Shown here: positions 30,425 to 40,305 of the stretch, piece after piece
Numbering within the stretch: position 1 is the first letter of the stretch
How the letters are laid out: each line of letters begins with the position of its first letter
Origin: Rhizoclosmatium globosum
Lineage: Eukaryota; Chytridiomycota; Chytridiomycetes; Chytridiales; Chytriomycetaceae
Direction: 5' to 3'
Assembly (NCBI GenBank): GCA_002104985.1
Contig: MCGO01000283.1
Span: 1-41,142 of the forward strand
DNA: 41,142 nucleotides
Notes under the pieces: generated by a model
The model's input: the letters and a program-made list of their open reading frames with translations, nothing else
The model's database searches: none
Told to the model about the DNA's origin: nothing
Translations under genes and position numbers: made by a program

Positions 30425-32565
30425 ATGACACCCGCAGCCGCCACCTCAACCTTTGTGAACACAACGAGTCGTTTGGCTGCTCTGAGGGCCGTGATGAAAG
30501 CCCGCGCGATTGATGCGTACATTGTTCCATCGGAGGATGCTCACCAGGTTTGTTTGAGTTTAGTGGAGTGATCAAAGCAGGGCTAATACTCTCTTGTTTC
30601 CTAATTCAAGAGTGAATACATTGCCGCCTGTGATGGAAGACGTGCATTCATTTCCGGATTCACTGGCTCTGCTGGTCTGTTTCCCTGCCTCCTTGCTAAG
30701 CTGTTAACCCTTACTCACACCACTTATGAACCCAGGCCTGGCTGTTGTGACTCTCAAGGAAGCTGCGCTCTGGACCGACGGAAGATACTTTCTCCAGGCA
30801 TCGAAGCAGCTCGACTCAAACTGGATCCTTCAAAAAGTGGTTTGGCTGGTGTCCCAACAAAGGAAGAGTGGCTCAACAAGGTACATTTTACCTAATAGAC
30901 ACCTTACGCGTGATTCGATATTGCTAATACGTTTATATTAAGGTTCTCGAGCCAAACTCGAAGGTTGGAATTGACCCGAAGCTTGTGACTCTCCCTGCTG
31001 CCAGAACTCTGGCTGAATCATTGAAGCCAGCGTCCCACTCTCTTGTTTCTGTTACCGAGAACTTGATTGACCTCGTTTGGGGTGCAGAACGTCCAGGCTT
31101 CCCTATGAATGAAGTCAAGCCTTTGCCAGTGGAATTTGCTGGAAAGAGCTTTGAGGAGAAGCTCAAAGATGTGCGCACCGCTATTGAAAAGAAGGGCACC
31201 TGGGGATTCGTCGTGACTGGATTGGACGAAATTGCATGTGAGTACTAACTGTCTAATGTTGCAGCGCCGAGGCTGATATCATGATGTTGAAGGGTTGTTC
31301 AACTTGCGTGGAAACGATATCGTCTGCAACCCAGTTTTCTTTGCCTACGCCTTGATTACACTTGACTCTGCGATTCTCTACATTCATGAATCCAAGTTGA
31401 CTGATGCCACCAAGACTTCCCTCACTTCAACTGTCGAAATTCGTCCATACGATCAAATCTTTGTTGACTTGAAGACTTTTGCTGAGTCCAACTCTGAGAA
31501 GGTCAGCTTAAAAAAAAATAATAATATGAACTGGCATACTGACTGAACGAATACTAGAAATTGTGGGCTGACTCTCGTTGCTCACTCGCCCTCCAAGACG
31601 CTCTCGGCGGCCCCCACCTTCTTACTGAAGCCAGATCCCCAATCACAAACTTCAAGGCTATCAAGAATGCCACCGAAATCCAAGGCTTCCGTACTTCACA
31701 CATCCGCGACGCCGCTTCCCTCTGTCAATACTTTGCCTGGCTCGAAAACGAGCTCCTCGTCAACAAGAACCTCAACATCTCCGAAGCCGAAGCCGCTGAT
31801 AAACTCGAATGGTTCCGTTCCCAACGTGAACACTTCGTCGGCCTCTCCTTCGACACCATCTCTTCCACCGGATCCAACGGCTCCATTATCCACTACAAGC
31901 CAGAACACGGATCCTGTAAACTCATTTCTCCTGACGAAATGTATCTTTGCGACTCTGGAGCACAGTACCTCGATGGAACAACGGATGTGACAAGAACACA
32001 CCACTTTGGAACCCCAACTGCTTTCGAGAAGGAAGCCTACACCCGCGTCTTGAAGGGACACATCCAAATCGACCTCGCTGTCTTCCCAGTTGGTGTGAAC
32101 GGTTACGTTCTCGACGTATTGGCCCGTACAGCGTTGTGGCGTGCGGGACTTGATTTCCGTCACGGTACTGGCCACGGTGTTGGACACTACTTGAACGTTC
32201 ATGAAGGCCCTCACGGAATCGGAACGCGTATTGCGTACAACGATGTTCCGTTGGAGGCTGGTATGACTGTTACGAATGAGCCAGGATACTATGAGGATGG
32301 AAAGTTTGGTATTCGTATTGAGAACGTGATGGTGGTCAAGGAAGCCAAGACTCCTTATGATTTCGGAGGAAAGGGTTCTCTTGGATTTGAGCACCTCACT
32401 GTTGTCCCCATTAGTACAAAGTTGGTTGATGTCAGCTTGTTGTTGCCTGAGGAGCGTGAATGGTTGAACAACTACCACGTTGAAGTGTATGAAAAGGTTG
32501 CTCCGCTATTGAAGGATGATGAGTTGGCCTCAAAGTGGCTCTTCAAGGAGACTAGACCAATTTAA
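30425..32565 (+). CDS. Xaa-Pro aminopeptidase copy 2 (M24B)
   Basis: Same enzyme and exon plan as the inverted copy at 14545-16623. Exons: 30425-30547, 30611-30674, 30736-30880, 30943-31237, 31293-31501, 31558-32565; about 614 aa. Start [10 protein letters not shown] at ATG 30425. Metal ligands are intact in [44 protein letters not shown] and IRIENV. Exon 3 is one base short in an A-run (30832-30836, five A where six keep WILQKSGL in frame); the exon phase sum agrees. Coding bases in the last exon are more C-ending than in copy 1. AATAAAAAG follows the stop (about 32580). Intron 4 contains an unused TTGCAG acceptor upstream of the one that keeps the frame. Confidence 0.92.
30611..30803 (+). 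repeat. Near-identical segment shared with 16280-16470, inverted
   Basis: Counterpart of the tract in aminopeptidase copy 1. It runs from exon 2 across intron 2 into exon 3 with only a few differences. Confidence 0.85.
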
Positions 32566-32705
32566 GTCCTTCATGTGACAAATAAAAAGAATTCAATACA
32601 ATACAAAAACGTTGCTCTTTCGTTTTCGATATTATCGAATACACGCTATCGTTCTGAAATCAGTGTTAAATCGCCCCTATTTCATGTGACAAAATAAAGG
32701 ACAAA

Positions 32706-33310
32706 ATGAATGACAAATTTATCCATGAAAAAGCCATAGAAGAAGTCACTTCACATGAACTGAAAAGAATCCCTGAAATGTCCGCAAACACTCTCACACT
32801 ATCTCTTCTCTCCGACACATACACAATTGCCAAGTGGAAGCCTGCAGCAATTGTCTCGCTCTGGCCCCTCCTTCTTCCGTTGACTGAACCAAAGACACCA
32901 AAGAGCTTCTTCTCGCTTTCAGTTACGCACGAAGAAGCATCACTCGTTGTTCCACACCAAATCGTTGCCAATCTTCAGTCGCAGCTTGAACTGGAAACAA
33001 AGGACTTTCCGTTGAGCACCGAAGAAGGTTTGGGTTCACTCTCATAAGCTATCAACACTGAGTCTGTCAGTATGCTAACAACCAACCAATCATAGGCTAT
33101 GCTGCATTCATGGTGCACGGACCCCTCGACTTTGCCCTTGTTGGAATTCTGGCTCAGTTGACCACAGCCCTCGCGAAAGAGAGCATCAGTGTCTTTGCTG
33201 TTTCAACCTTCAACACAGATTACATTCTCGTAAAGAAGGACAAGGCTCAAGCTGCAATCGATGCATGGAAGACACACTCAAATTCATTCGCAGTCAATAT
33301 CATTCAATAA
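32706..33310 (+). CDS. ACT-domain protein (CASTOR-like ACT_7)
   Basis: Two exons, 32706-33027 and 33096-33310, one GT-AG intron of 68 nt; 178 aa, frame intact. The first half has the TLSLLSDTYTIAKW opening of CASTOR-type tandem-ACT proteins. The second has the GYAAFMVHGPLDFALVGILA and LTTALAKESISVFAVSTFNT strands with DYILVKKDKAQAAIDAW, the classic small ACT_7 signature. ACT_7 domains bind amino acids or similar ligands; in animals CASTOR senses arginine, while many fungal relatives are uncharacterised. The ligand cannot be told from the sequence. It lies 140 bp after aminopeptidase copy 2, same strand. Confidence 0.8.
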
Positions 33311-33501
33311 CTGAATTGCTAATAAACGGAATTCAATCAGTCATCTTCCTTGTGGCAAAGTCGTAATGCCTTTATCAAAACCAACGCCTTTTGGATCAGC
33401 TTCCATCTTTACACACAATACGCTTTAAAATCAGATCTCGAAAAAACAGGTATTTATTTTGCCATTAAGTTGCACCTCCCACAGTTAGAGCGAGAGAAAA
33501 T

Positions 33502-34663
33502 TTACTTGGCCTTGGTAATAGCCTCGACATCAGCGATAGTCTGGGTAAGGATGCTAGACTGCATGCGTGGGTCGCTCAACTCAGCACGGATCTTGTTGAT
33601 GATGGTCTCAGCCATCAACTTCTGCTCAGCCTCACGGACACCAGCCTCGTGACGGACCCAGGAGTCCAAGACAGACTTGACCTCGTTGGTGTAGGCGACG
33701 CGCTGCTTGAGCTCGTAAGCCTCAGCCTCGAGCTTGGCAATGTCCTGATTCGCTGTATTAGTTTACTGTTCGTTGAAATGTGAAGGATGAAAGGGGGTTG
33801 CTGCATCGACTATCAACGCGACATTCCAGAAAGATGCTTCCCTCTTACTGTCCAATTATAACGACAGGTCTTAAACCTCTTCCATCCCAAACTTCATCCA
33901 TCCAGGGTCCCAAACTCAAATCCATTATCGCATTCTCCGCCTCTCCATCAAATAATTTACAACTTCCTCGCATTCCTTTTTCGCCACTTGTTCCTGCATC
34001 CAACATTCGCTCCAAGACCAAGAGCCATATTCACCTTGGAGATCTCAAACAAACCCTTGGTAACCTCAACAGCGTTACCAAGCTTTCCAATGTGATCAAT
34101 TCTCTCCTTAACGACAGCACGGTGTTGCTCACGAGCAGCAGTCAAAACGTTACGGATGGTCTACATTGAAAAATGCATGCATAAGTTAAAAAACGGAACT
34201 TTTCAAGACCAAATAAAAAAAAGCAGCAGACTCACGTTCTGCTTGTCAGTAAAGTACTGAACGAATCCCTCCTTTCCTCCTTGGTACCACAAGTAGTAGG
34301 CACCAAAGATGGTAGCAACCTCAAAGACTTCACCGTCGAGGACGTAGATCTCCTTGCTGATGAGGTAAGCGGCGATGGAGGAGGAGAGGAGGACGGAAGC
34401 GGCCTTGGCGGCTGGGGTCTCTCCAGGGAAGAGGTTGATGAGGGACTGAGCCTGGGAGGCTGGGGTTGGCTCTGTTTTTTTCGATGATGATGACGGATTG
34501 GTTATTTTCGATGTTTTGTAGGTGATGTTTGATTGGGGTGATTGAGCGTACCAGTGGAGTAGGCGCGGAGAGCAGTTGGTCTGGGGAGTTGTTTGATGAT
34601 CCAGTTCGCGCGATGAGTGAAGGAGGGAGGAGTGAGGCGATTGAGCGTGTAGTTGAATTGCAT
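33502..34663 (-). CDS. ATP4: Mitochondrial F1Fo ATP synthase subunit b (Atp4)
   Basis: A peripheral-stalk subunit that holds F1 still against Fo in the inner membrane. Four exons: 34663-34552, 34471-34236, 34160-34035, 33744-33502; 238 aa, intact, the length of fungal Atp4. The N-terminus MQFNYTLNRL ... LRAYSTG is basic and Ser/Thr-rich, a likely mitochondrial presequence. Then come LINLFPGETPAAKAASVLLS, the membrane region ISKEIYVLDGEVFEVATIFG with YYLWYQGGKEGF, and the long stalk helix (EQHRAVVKERIDHIG, EVTKGLFEISK, LEAEAYELKQRVAY, KSVLDSWVRHEAGVREAEQK). The third intron is 290 nt, longer than its neighbours' introns. Convergent with the ACT-domain gene. Confidence 0.92.
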
Positions 34664-34857
34664 ATTGTTGATTGAATTGGCGAGGATTGAAGCAAGACAG
34701 GATTATTTGAAGGAGGAGGATCAGAAGACAGTTAGCAACACACGTTCAATCCAATCCAATCCAAAGCACAAACCTCATCACAGCTGGGGCAAACGAGCCA
34801 CAGAGGCCTGGGAAAGGCGGGACGAGACAGAAGCTGTTGATTGGATTTGGTTTCGGG

Positions 34858-35013
34858 TTAGTTGTTGGCGACAGATCGAACGTGGTTGATGCGCCAGTGA
34901 ATCAAGTGTTCCTGATCCAATAACTCCAGTTCAACGTCATCGTCTGGTTCTTTGTCTCTCGAAAGTGCAGCCGAGTCGAGTATAAACAACGTACCCAAGA
35001 GGGAAGCTCTCAT
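34858..35013 (-). CDS. Possible 51-aa small protein
   Basis: From ATG 35013 (MRASLLGTLFILDS) a short frame with a weakly hydrophobic start and an acidic middle (DKEPDDDVELELLDQEH) ends at 34858. It lies 195 bp upstream of ATP4 on the same strand. No family recognised. It could be part of a spliced gene or chance. Confidence 0.25.
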   Translation of the reverse strand: MRASLLGTLFILDSAALSRDKEPDDDVELELLDQEHLIHWRINHVRSVANN

Positions 35014-35249
35014 TTTTGTGTGTGAAGGTGAAAAACTGCAAAAAGGGACAACCAACAACTTTACTCCCATAATCCACTAACTCTTTCAATTCACAAACGA
35101 AACAAAAGTAAAAATCATTGTTTATGTATCAAAATGGCATGGGCCTTCTTTTATTTGACAAAAAGGAAAACACCCATTCACACAATTGCCGCCCCCCAAA
35201 TAGTTTCCCCCACACATGTTATACGCGTTCAAATAATTTGAGATATATT

Positions 35250-36201
35250 TTAGGCCTTGGCAGCTGGGTTAACCTTCTTTCCGTCCTTGATGCGGAAACG
35301 CTGTGGTGGGGCACGGTTGCGACGCTCCTCAACGGAACGGATACGAACAACCTTTCCGTGGATGGCGCAGGAGACACAGTAGTGGATCTTGAGGTACATC
35401 TTTGGGAGAGCGTACTCTATTATATGGCATATTTAGATGGGATGTTGTTGATTGATTGGGGATTGGGAAGAGTTGTATGGTATCAGGTCCATTCATAATC
35501 CAGCATATCAAGATCGGAGTTATACAGATTTGGTTTTTGCATAGGTATAGTCCCATTTGGATCAAAATACGCACCCTCGTAGACGGAAGCATCAGCCATG
35601 TCACGGACGGCAGCAGCCTCAATCATGTTACGGATCATGAAACGCTTGATGGCCTTGTCCTAGATGAGCGAGAGAGGTAGTTTAGCATGCATGGTTTGGA
35701 GATCGTGTGTGAGGGGAACAACCTTTGGAACGCAACGGTAGCAGTTGGAGCATCTAACTGGCTTAACGTGTCCACGACCGTTCTTGTTACGTCCGTTGTT
35801 TCTTCTCTTGACAGTCTGTTGATTGAATAACGCTTTAGTTCCGGGTTCTTCTGATTGGATTGATATGTGATGGCTCTAAGGGTTGATGGTTCCAGTCCAC
35901 ACACTCGATCCAGCCTCGCAGATCGAGCAGTCTTCGACCAATTTCATTCATTCTCGATACGTTCACAGTTGCGGCACACCGAGCTCGTCGTTCGAACAGG
36001 TCCAATGAGGATACGGGCGACATGGCATCCACCCTCTCCGACTTCGATCGCCATCTGAGCGGACCCAGCCTCCCTGGTCCCGCTAAACACCGTCCAACAG
36101 AGTCTCCTATCGATACTGATGCGTCATTTGAAGGCGATGGTTGATGGTGATGGGTGTACGAGGCGGGATGGAGGTGGTGGTGGAAGGGGTCACCGAACCA
36201 T
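35250..36201 (-). CDS. RPS26: 40S ribosomal protein S26 (eS26)
   Basis: A small-subunit protein at the mRNA exit channel. Exons: 35815-35723, 35659-35575, 35416-35250, and a start exon most simply placed as the bare ATG at 36201-36199, spliced after its G (GTTCGG donor) to the acceptor at 35816. This gives 115 aa, matching the family. Motifs: [22 protein letters not shown] (zinc-binding Cys pair), [40 protein letters not shown] (second Cys pair) and [15 protein letters not shown]. Stop TAA 35250. The first intron is about 380 nt; a very short first exon and a long first intron are common in fungal ribosomal protein genes. The bare-ATG exon is inferred; the other three are clear. Confidence 0.9.
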
Positions 36202-36280
36202 CTTAGTTGGGGAAAAAGGAGTTGGCCAAAAAGCAGAACAAACACCCTCAACTCGCACTTCAACTAGTACATAACACCAA
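36202..36280. promoter_or_regulatory. 79-bp divergent promoter region, RPS26 and DUS1
   Basis: If the RPS26 start exon is right, only 79 bp separates two oppositely directed start codons. No TATA box is obvious. Shared control or elements within the long RPS26 first intron are possible. Confidence 0.45.
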
Positions 36281-37560
36281 ATGGACTTCTTTACTCGCCT
36301 GGATCATCGATATGCCCTGGCTCCAATGGTACACAGCTATCCCTCTTGATGTCCATCACACTGCTAACTTGCTTCAGGTAGACCAGTGCGACCTCCCCTT
36401 CAGAATCCAATGCAGACGACACGGAGCACTATCATCTACACCCAAATGATCATCGCCGAAAAGTACCTGTCAGATCCCGAGTACAGGAAACAGGTCTTTG
36501 ATCCGGCGCGAGGCGATGGAGACCCGTCCATCGACAGACCCCTCGTTGTCCAGATTGCTGGAAACGATAAGCATATCTTGTTACAGTGTGCACAGTCTCT
36601 TGAGCCATACTGTGACGCGATCGATTTCAACATGGGGTGCCGTACCTTTGTTACGTTAATAGAATCATTCTTATTTTAAACACCACAACAGATGTCCGCA
36701 ACAACGTGCCGTCGATGGTGGATACGGATCCTCATTGCTTCCAGTCAGTCAATGGCCCTCGTTGCTGAAATCGTGTCGCACTTGTCGCAGAATCTGAAGG
36801 TTCCTGTATGGTGCAAACTTCGACTTGTTGCTGGGAACAAGAGCTTGACACACAAACTCACTGCTTTATTAGCTGATAATGGTTGCAAATTGGTCACGTT
36901 ACATGGTACACTCCATCTTGCCTCTCACCGCAACTGGAAAATCACTCACAACCATTTTCAGCCGATATGCATCTGTGACGCGGAGACGACAAGGTTTAGC
37001 TGATTTAAATGAAGTCAAAATACTGAAAGACGTGGTTACTTCGATACCGATTCTATCAAACGGGAACGTCCGAACACTCCAAGATGTGACCAAAAACTTG
37101 GAGTTTACAGGTGCAGACGGAATATGGTTGGCGAAGCACTTTTAGCAAATCCTTGGTTGTTTGAAGGAAAAGAAGCTGATTCAGTTGGCATAATACGAGG
37201 TTGGTTCCTTGATAAGTTCACCCTACTTCAAGTTCAACTAACATATTATCAGAATACCTCGACATCTGTGCAAACGTTCACGCGGATGCGTTCTCGATAC
37301 CTTCCGCTCGTCAACATGTCCGTAACTTCCTTAGGTCAAAGTGAGTTCCACTCCTTCATTACGGATGCCAGATTCATCTTCTTGACACATTCAGCGTTAA
37401 ATCATCCAATACCAAGTTCAAGGACGCGTTGAATTCTGCGGAAGATATTGCACAAATAATAAGAGGTTGCAAGAGTTTTCATTCTTTCCTTCTGAATATT
37501 CCCCCGAAGGAGCGCTGGCCATCACTTCGCCCGAAGTGCCAGAGAAGGTTGGACAATTAG
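36281..37560 (+). CDS. DUS1: tRNA-dihydrouridine synthase 1, several frameshifts
   Basis: A flavoenzyme that reduces uridine to dihydrouridine in the tRNA D-loop (positions 16/17 for Dus1). Exons: 36281-36328, 36378-36636, 36692-36905, 36962-37199, 37253-37340, 37395-37560. The sequence reads MDFFTRLDHRYALAPM, VDQCDLPFRIQCRRHGA, YTQMIIAEKYL, RPLVVQIAGND and CDAIDFNMG; the next splice adds CPQQRA, giving the catalytic-Cys GCPQ motif. LVAEIVSHLSQNLKVPVWCK, LADLNEVKILKDVVTSIPIL, SNGNVRTLQDV, FTGADGI and EALLANPWLF follow. One-base shifts occur near 36425, 36740, 36905 (splice junction) and 37120. Conserved motifs survive between the shifts, so indel errors are more likely than real decay. Confidence 0.85.
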
Positions 37561-37761
37561 AGGAGCCAATAATAAACAGTTTAATGTGAAGAAAGTTTCT
37601 TACCGTTTTTGTTACGGCGACTTCCAGTTCTTAGTATTTGAAAGTCAAAACCCAGCAACTTTCTGTCATCCTCTCTAACGGCACTGGTTTTCAATCAAAA
37701 GCTCAACAATGAAGCCCAAGCCCCCAACAGAATCTTGGCAAACTCAAAATTTACTCGCAAA
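37561..37761. other. Intergenic, with possible upstream ORF
   Basis: An ATG at 37709 opens a short overlapping frame (MKPKPPTESW) upstream of the membrane protein start at 37762. It may act as an upstream ORF or be chance. Confidence 0.3.
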
Positions 37762-38499
37762 ATGGCCTTCCCAAAGCTGCCCACCCTCAATGAGCTCAAA
37801 GCAGCGAAACCAATCACTCCAGATGAATTGAGCACCGTGCGCGAACTCCCAGTGGAGCCAACCTGGTACAATGGGCCAGCGTCCAAGACAATCAAGCGAT
37901 ACCTCGTCATCATCCCAGTTTACTTGGTTTTCGCATTTGTGATTACATTAGTTTTGAACAAGTAAGTTCTTGTTCTTGATGGATCCGTCGGAAACGAGAG
38001 CAGTTCTGTTAAATTGGCCTTGTTCTAAGTTACCCAATTTAGTGCTCGTGGCATCACTGTATTCAACCCGCTCTCCATCTTTTCCCTCATTGATATTGTC
38101 GTAGTTATCGGCTTCAACATCTTGGGTTATCGCGCTGTCGAGCAGTTGGTTCCAGGTGAGTCTCAATGCTTGTTCAATTTAAGCAACCCGCCACCTCATT
38201 AACTCACTCAAATCACCAGAATGGATGGTGCTATTCATCTACTACTACATCATTTGGGGTATTGTCAAAGTCGTCTGGGTGATTGTTTACTATGTCGTTC
38301 TCTTTGACTCGACTTTGCCAGCATCACTTCAAGGCTCTACACATGTTGATCAGTTGAAGATTACGGGAATCACTACTGGAGTTGTCATTCCATCATTTAT
38401 ATTTACTGGATCATCAATAGAGCATACCTTCCCTTCAGGGAGTACGCCCTTGAGATTCGTAAGGCTGTTGAAGCCGCGAAGCTGTCTGAGTCTGTCTGA
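37762..38499 (+). CDS. Multi-pass membrane protein, not recognised
   Basis: Exons 37762-37961, 38043-38155 and 38220-38499, GT-AG introns of 81 and 64 nt. Start MAFPKLPTLNELKAAKP at ATG 37762, then a soluble Pro-rich segment and four hydrophobic segments: YLVIIPVYLVFAFVITLVL, IFSLIDIVVVIGFNILGY, WMVLFIYYYIIWGIVKVVWV and a shorter fourth (ITTGVVIPSF plus YWIINRAYL). A base shift near 38400 joins the fourth segment to the C-terminal REYALEIRKAVEAAKLSESV, stop 38497-38499. No signature motif known to me; the conserved look of the tail and clean splicing support a real gene. Confidence 0.6.
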
Positions 38500-38680
38500 A
38501 CTTCAAAATTGACAGTGTTTTGTTATTTTAGAAAGAAATGAATTGTGGCTTTTTAGTGAAGTAAATGGATACTGTGCCTTGCTATGATTGAAAAGATGGA
38601 ATATTCTTTGTTCCACGTTTGGTTTTAGAATGTTTTAAATTTCAGGGAAGCAGGTTCAAAAGAATTGATTGAAAGATTGA

Positions 38681-40161
38681 ATGAGCAACCTTCCTCCAAT
38701 GATTGGCGGCTTTGGTACTGCCGACGCCCCCCTTTGTAACGCATTCTCACAGTTTTCTTTGAACAGATGGAAACATGGATCTTGATGCACTCTTGCACAA
38801 ATATGGTGAGAGGCGCTAAGTGCAACTGCTGTTTGTGCCATTGACCTCACCACCGATCAACGCAGCCTCGGCTTCGAAGGGAATCTTTGAGAATGCAAGC
38901 TCTCTGCTTGAAGCGCATGATCTGGTAAGCTTGTGTTGTGGGAACTGGTGAACTCCTGACCAGTCCAATTTAAACAGGGGGCAAAACGACTGTTGCTGAT
39001 GAAGTCAATCGATGAAAAAAGATTGATCAATCAGAATCGATACGCAGAGAGGATCCTAAAGGTGGAGCGAGGATTGGCCACTGCTTCAGTTGAGTATCAG
39101 CAGCATTTAACAGCTCATCTAACTTTTCTTTTGAAGAGTATCTTTACACCAAACAGAGTTTGTACATTACATCCGACCTAGTTACACTGAAATACTGCTT
39201 AGAACGCACTCAAGGCGAAGTATACGGAGGAACTTGAAGCAGTGAACAGAGACAAGGCCATACTCGAACAATCGATTTTGGTAGACCAAAATGAGTTGAA
39301 AGAAGTTGAAGCGAGGATTCATAAATTGAATGGAACTAATGGTGGAGTTTCATACCAAGCTCCCCATTTGCTGTTGGACACGATCAACAAGATTCTCTCC
39401 ATCAAGCGAGACTCTGAGGAACAATATTACTCAAGAATCTTGGACAGAGCTATCAAACAGTTTCATAAGGTGGTTTCTTGTTATCAGTCACAGTCAACTA
39501 AACTTTTGATAGCTCACTACAGAGGCAAACAGCATTCGAGCTGCCATTAAATCTGTCGAACGTGGTTATAACTTGATGAAGTGGGACACGTATGTTAGTT
39601 CCGATAATCCAGCAGCTTTGGAAGACATGTTTTTCGCTCTCCATTTTCTCGATCTTGCCCATTCATACTGGCCAAAACTGAAAAGAGTTGAGTTTCCACA
39701 GCACTTGAAAGTTTGTATCATACTTGACTTTCACTACATTTAACCCTGTTTCTACTTCAAAAGCTCTAGAAATTCGTTCGCTAATGCATCAGCTCGGCTT
39801 CAAATTCTTCAAACCCATATGATTGAAACCAAACGCCGTACTCCTCTCGGACCAAAGCGAAAACCAAGGGCATCTTGAAACCACTCGTGCGAATTTAACT
39901 ATTCTTGGCGATCATGTTGCAGCTGTACGTCTTCGCGTTTTGGAAACCAGTGTTCAGTCGATTGGAATCCATGGGCGAGTTCATGTTTCAGGGGCTTCGA
40001 GGCTCATTTTCAAGCAAGACGCTCTTCTTTTGAATGCGTTCATGAATGGAGATGCAATCGCAGATAGTGAGGAAGTTGTGGGCATCGCTGTCGGCCAATT
40101 GTATGCGGACCTGGGTCCCGTTTCTGACTTTGTTGCCACTTTACCGCCTTCTTACGATTGA
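38681..40161 (+). CDS. Coiled-coil protein, not recognised
   Basis: Start ATG 38681 (MSNLPPMIGGF). Exons: 38681-38714, 38767-38805, 38866-38924, 38978-39157, 39203-39469, 39513-39710, then a last exon from about 39764 to TGA at 40159-40161; introns 43-60 nt. The N-terminal part reads GNMDLDALLHKYG. It is largely alpha-helical with coiled-coil character (ERILKVERGLATASVEYQQ, KYTEELEAVNRDKAILEQ, DQNELKEVEARIHKLNG). A later part has DMFFALHFLDLAHSYWPKLK, and the C-terminus VLETSVQSIGIHGRVHVSG and DLGPVSDFVATLPPSYD. The last exon contains shifts near 39770 and 39860. Possibly a subunit of a trafficking or cytoskeletal complex, but this is a guess from helicity only. Confidence 0.55.
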
Positions 40162-40305
40162 ATGAGTTAATAACATGTACATCATTATTTTAATGAGTGT
40201 GGCTCGTTTTCGCACTTCCAAAACCAATTTTGGATTGGAAGCACGCGCCATTCCATCACACTCAAAAAACAGCGCAAAAAGGGGCCACACTTCGTAACTC
40301 TTATT

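Noticed and set aside
31696..32478. 260-aa open frame on the minus strand
   Set aside because: It is the antisense shadow of the highly conserved last exon of aminopeptidase copy 2, and its length follows from that exon's codon bias.
33780..34169. 129-aa plus-strand frame
   Set aside because: It overlaps ATP4 exon 3 and its 290-nt intron on the other strand. It has low complexity and no motif.
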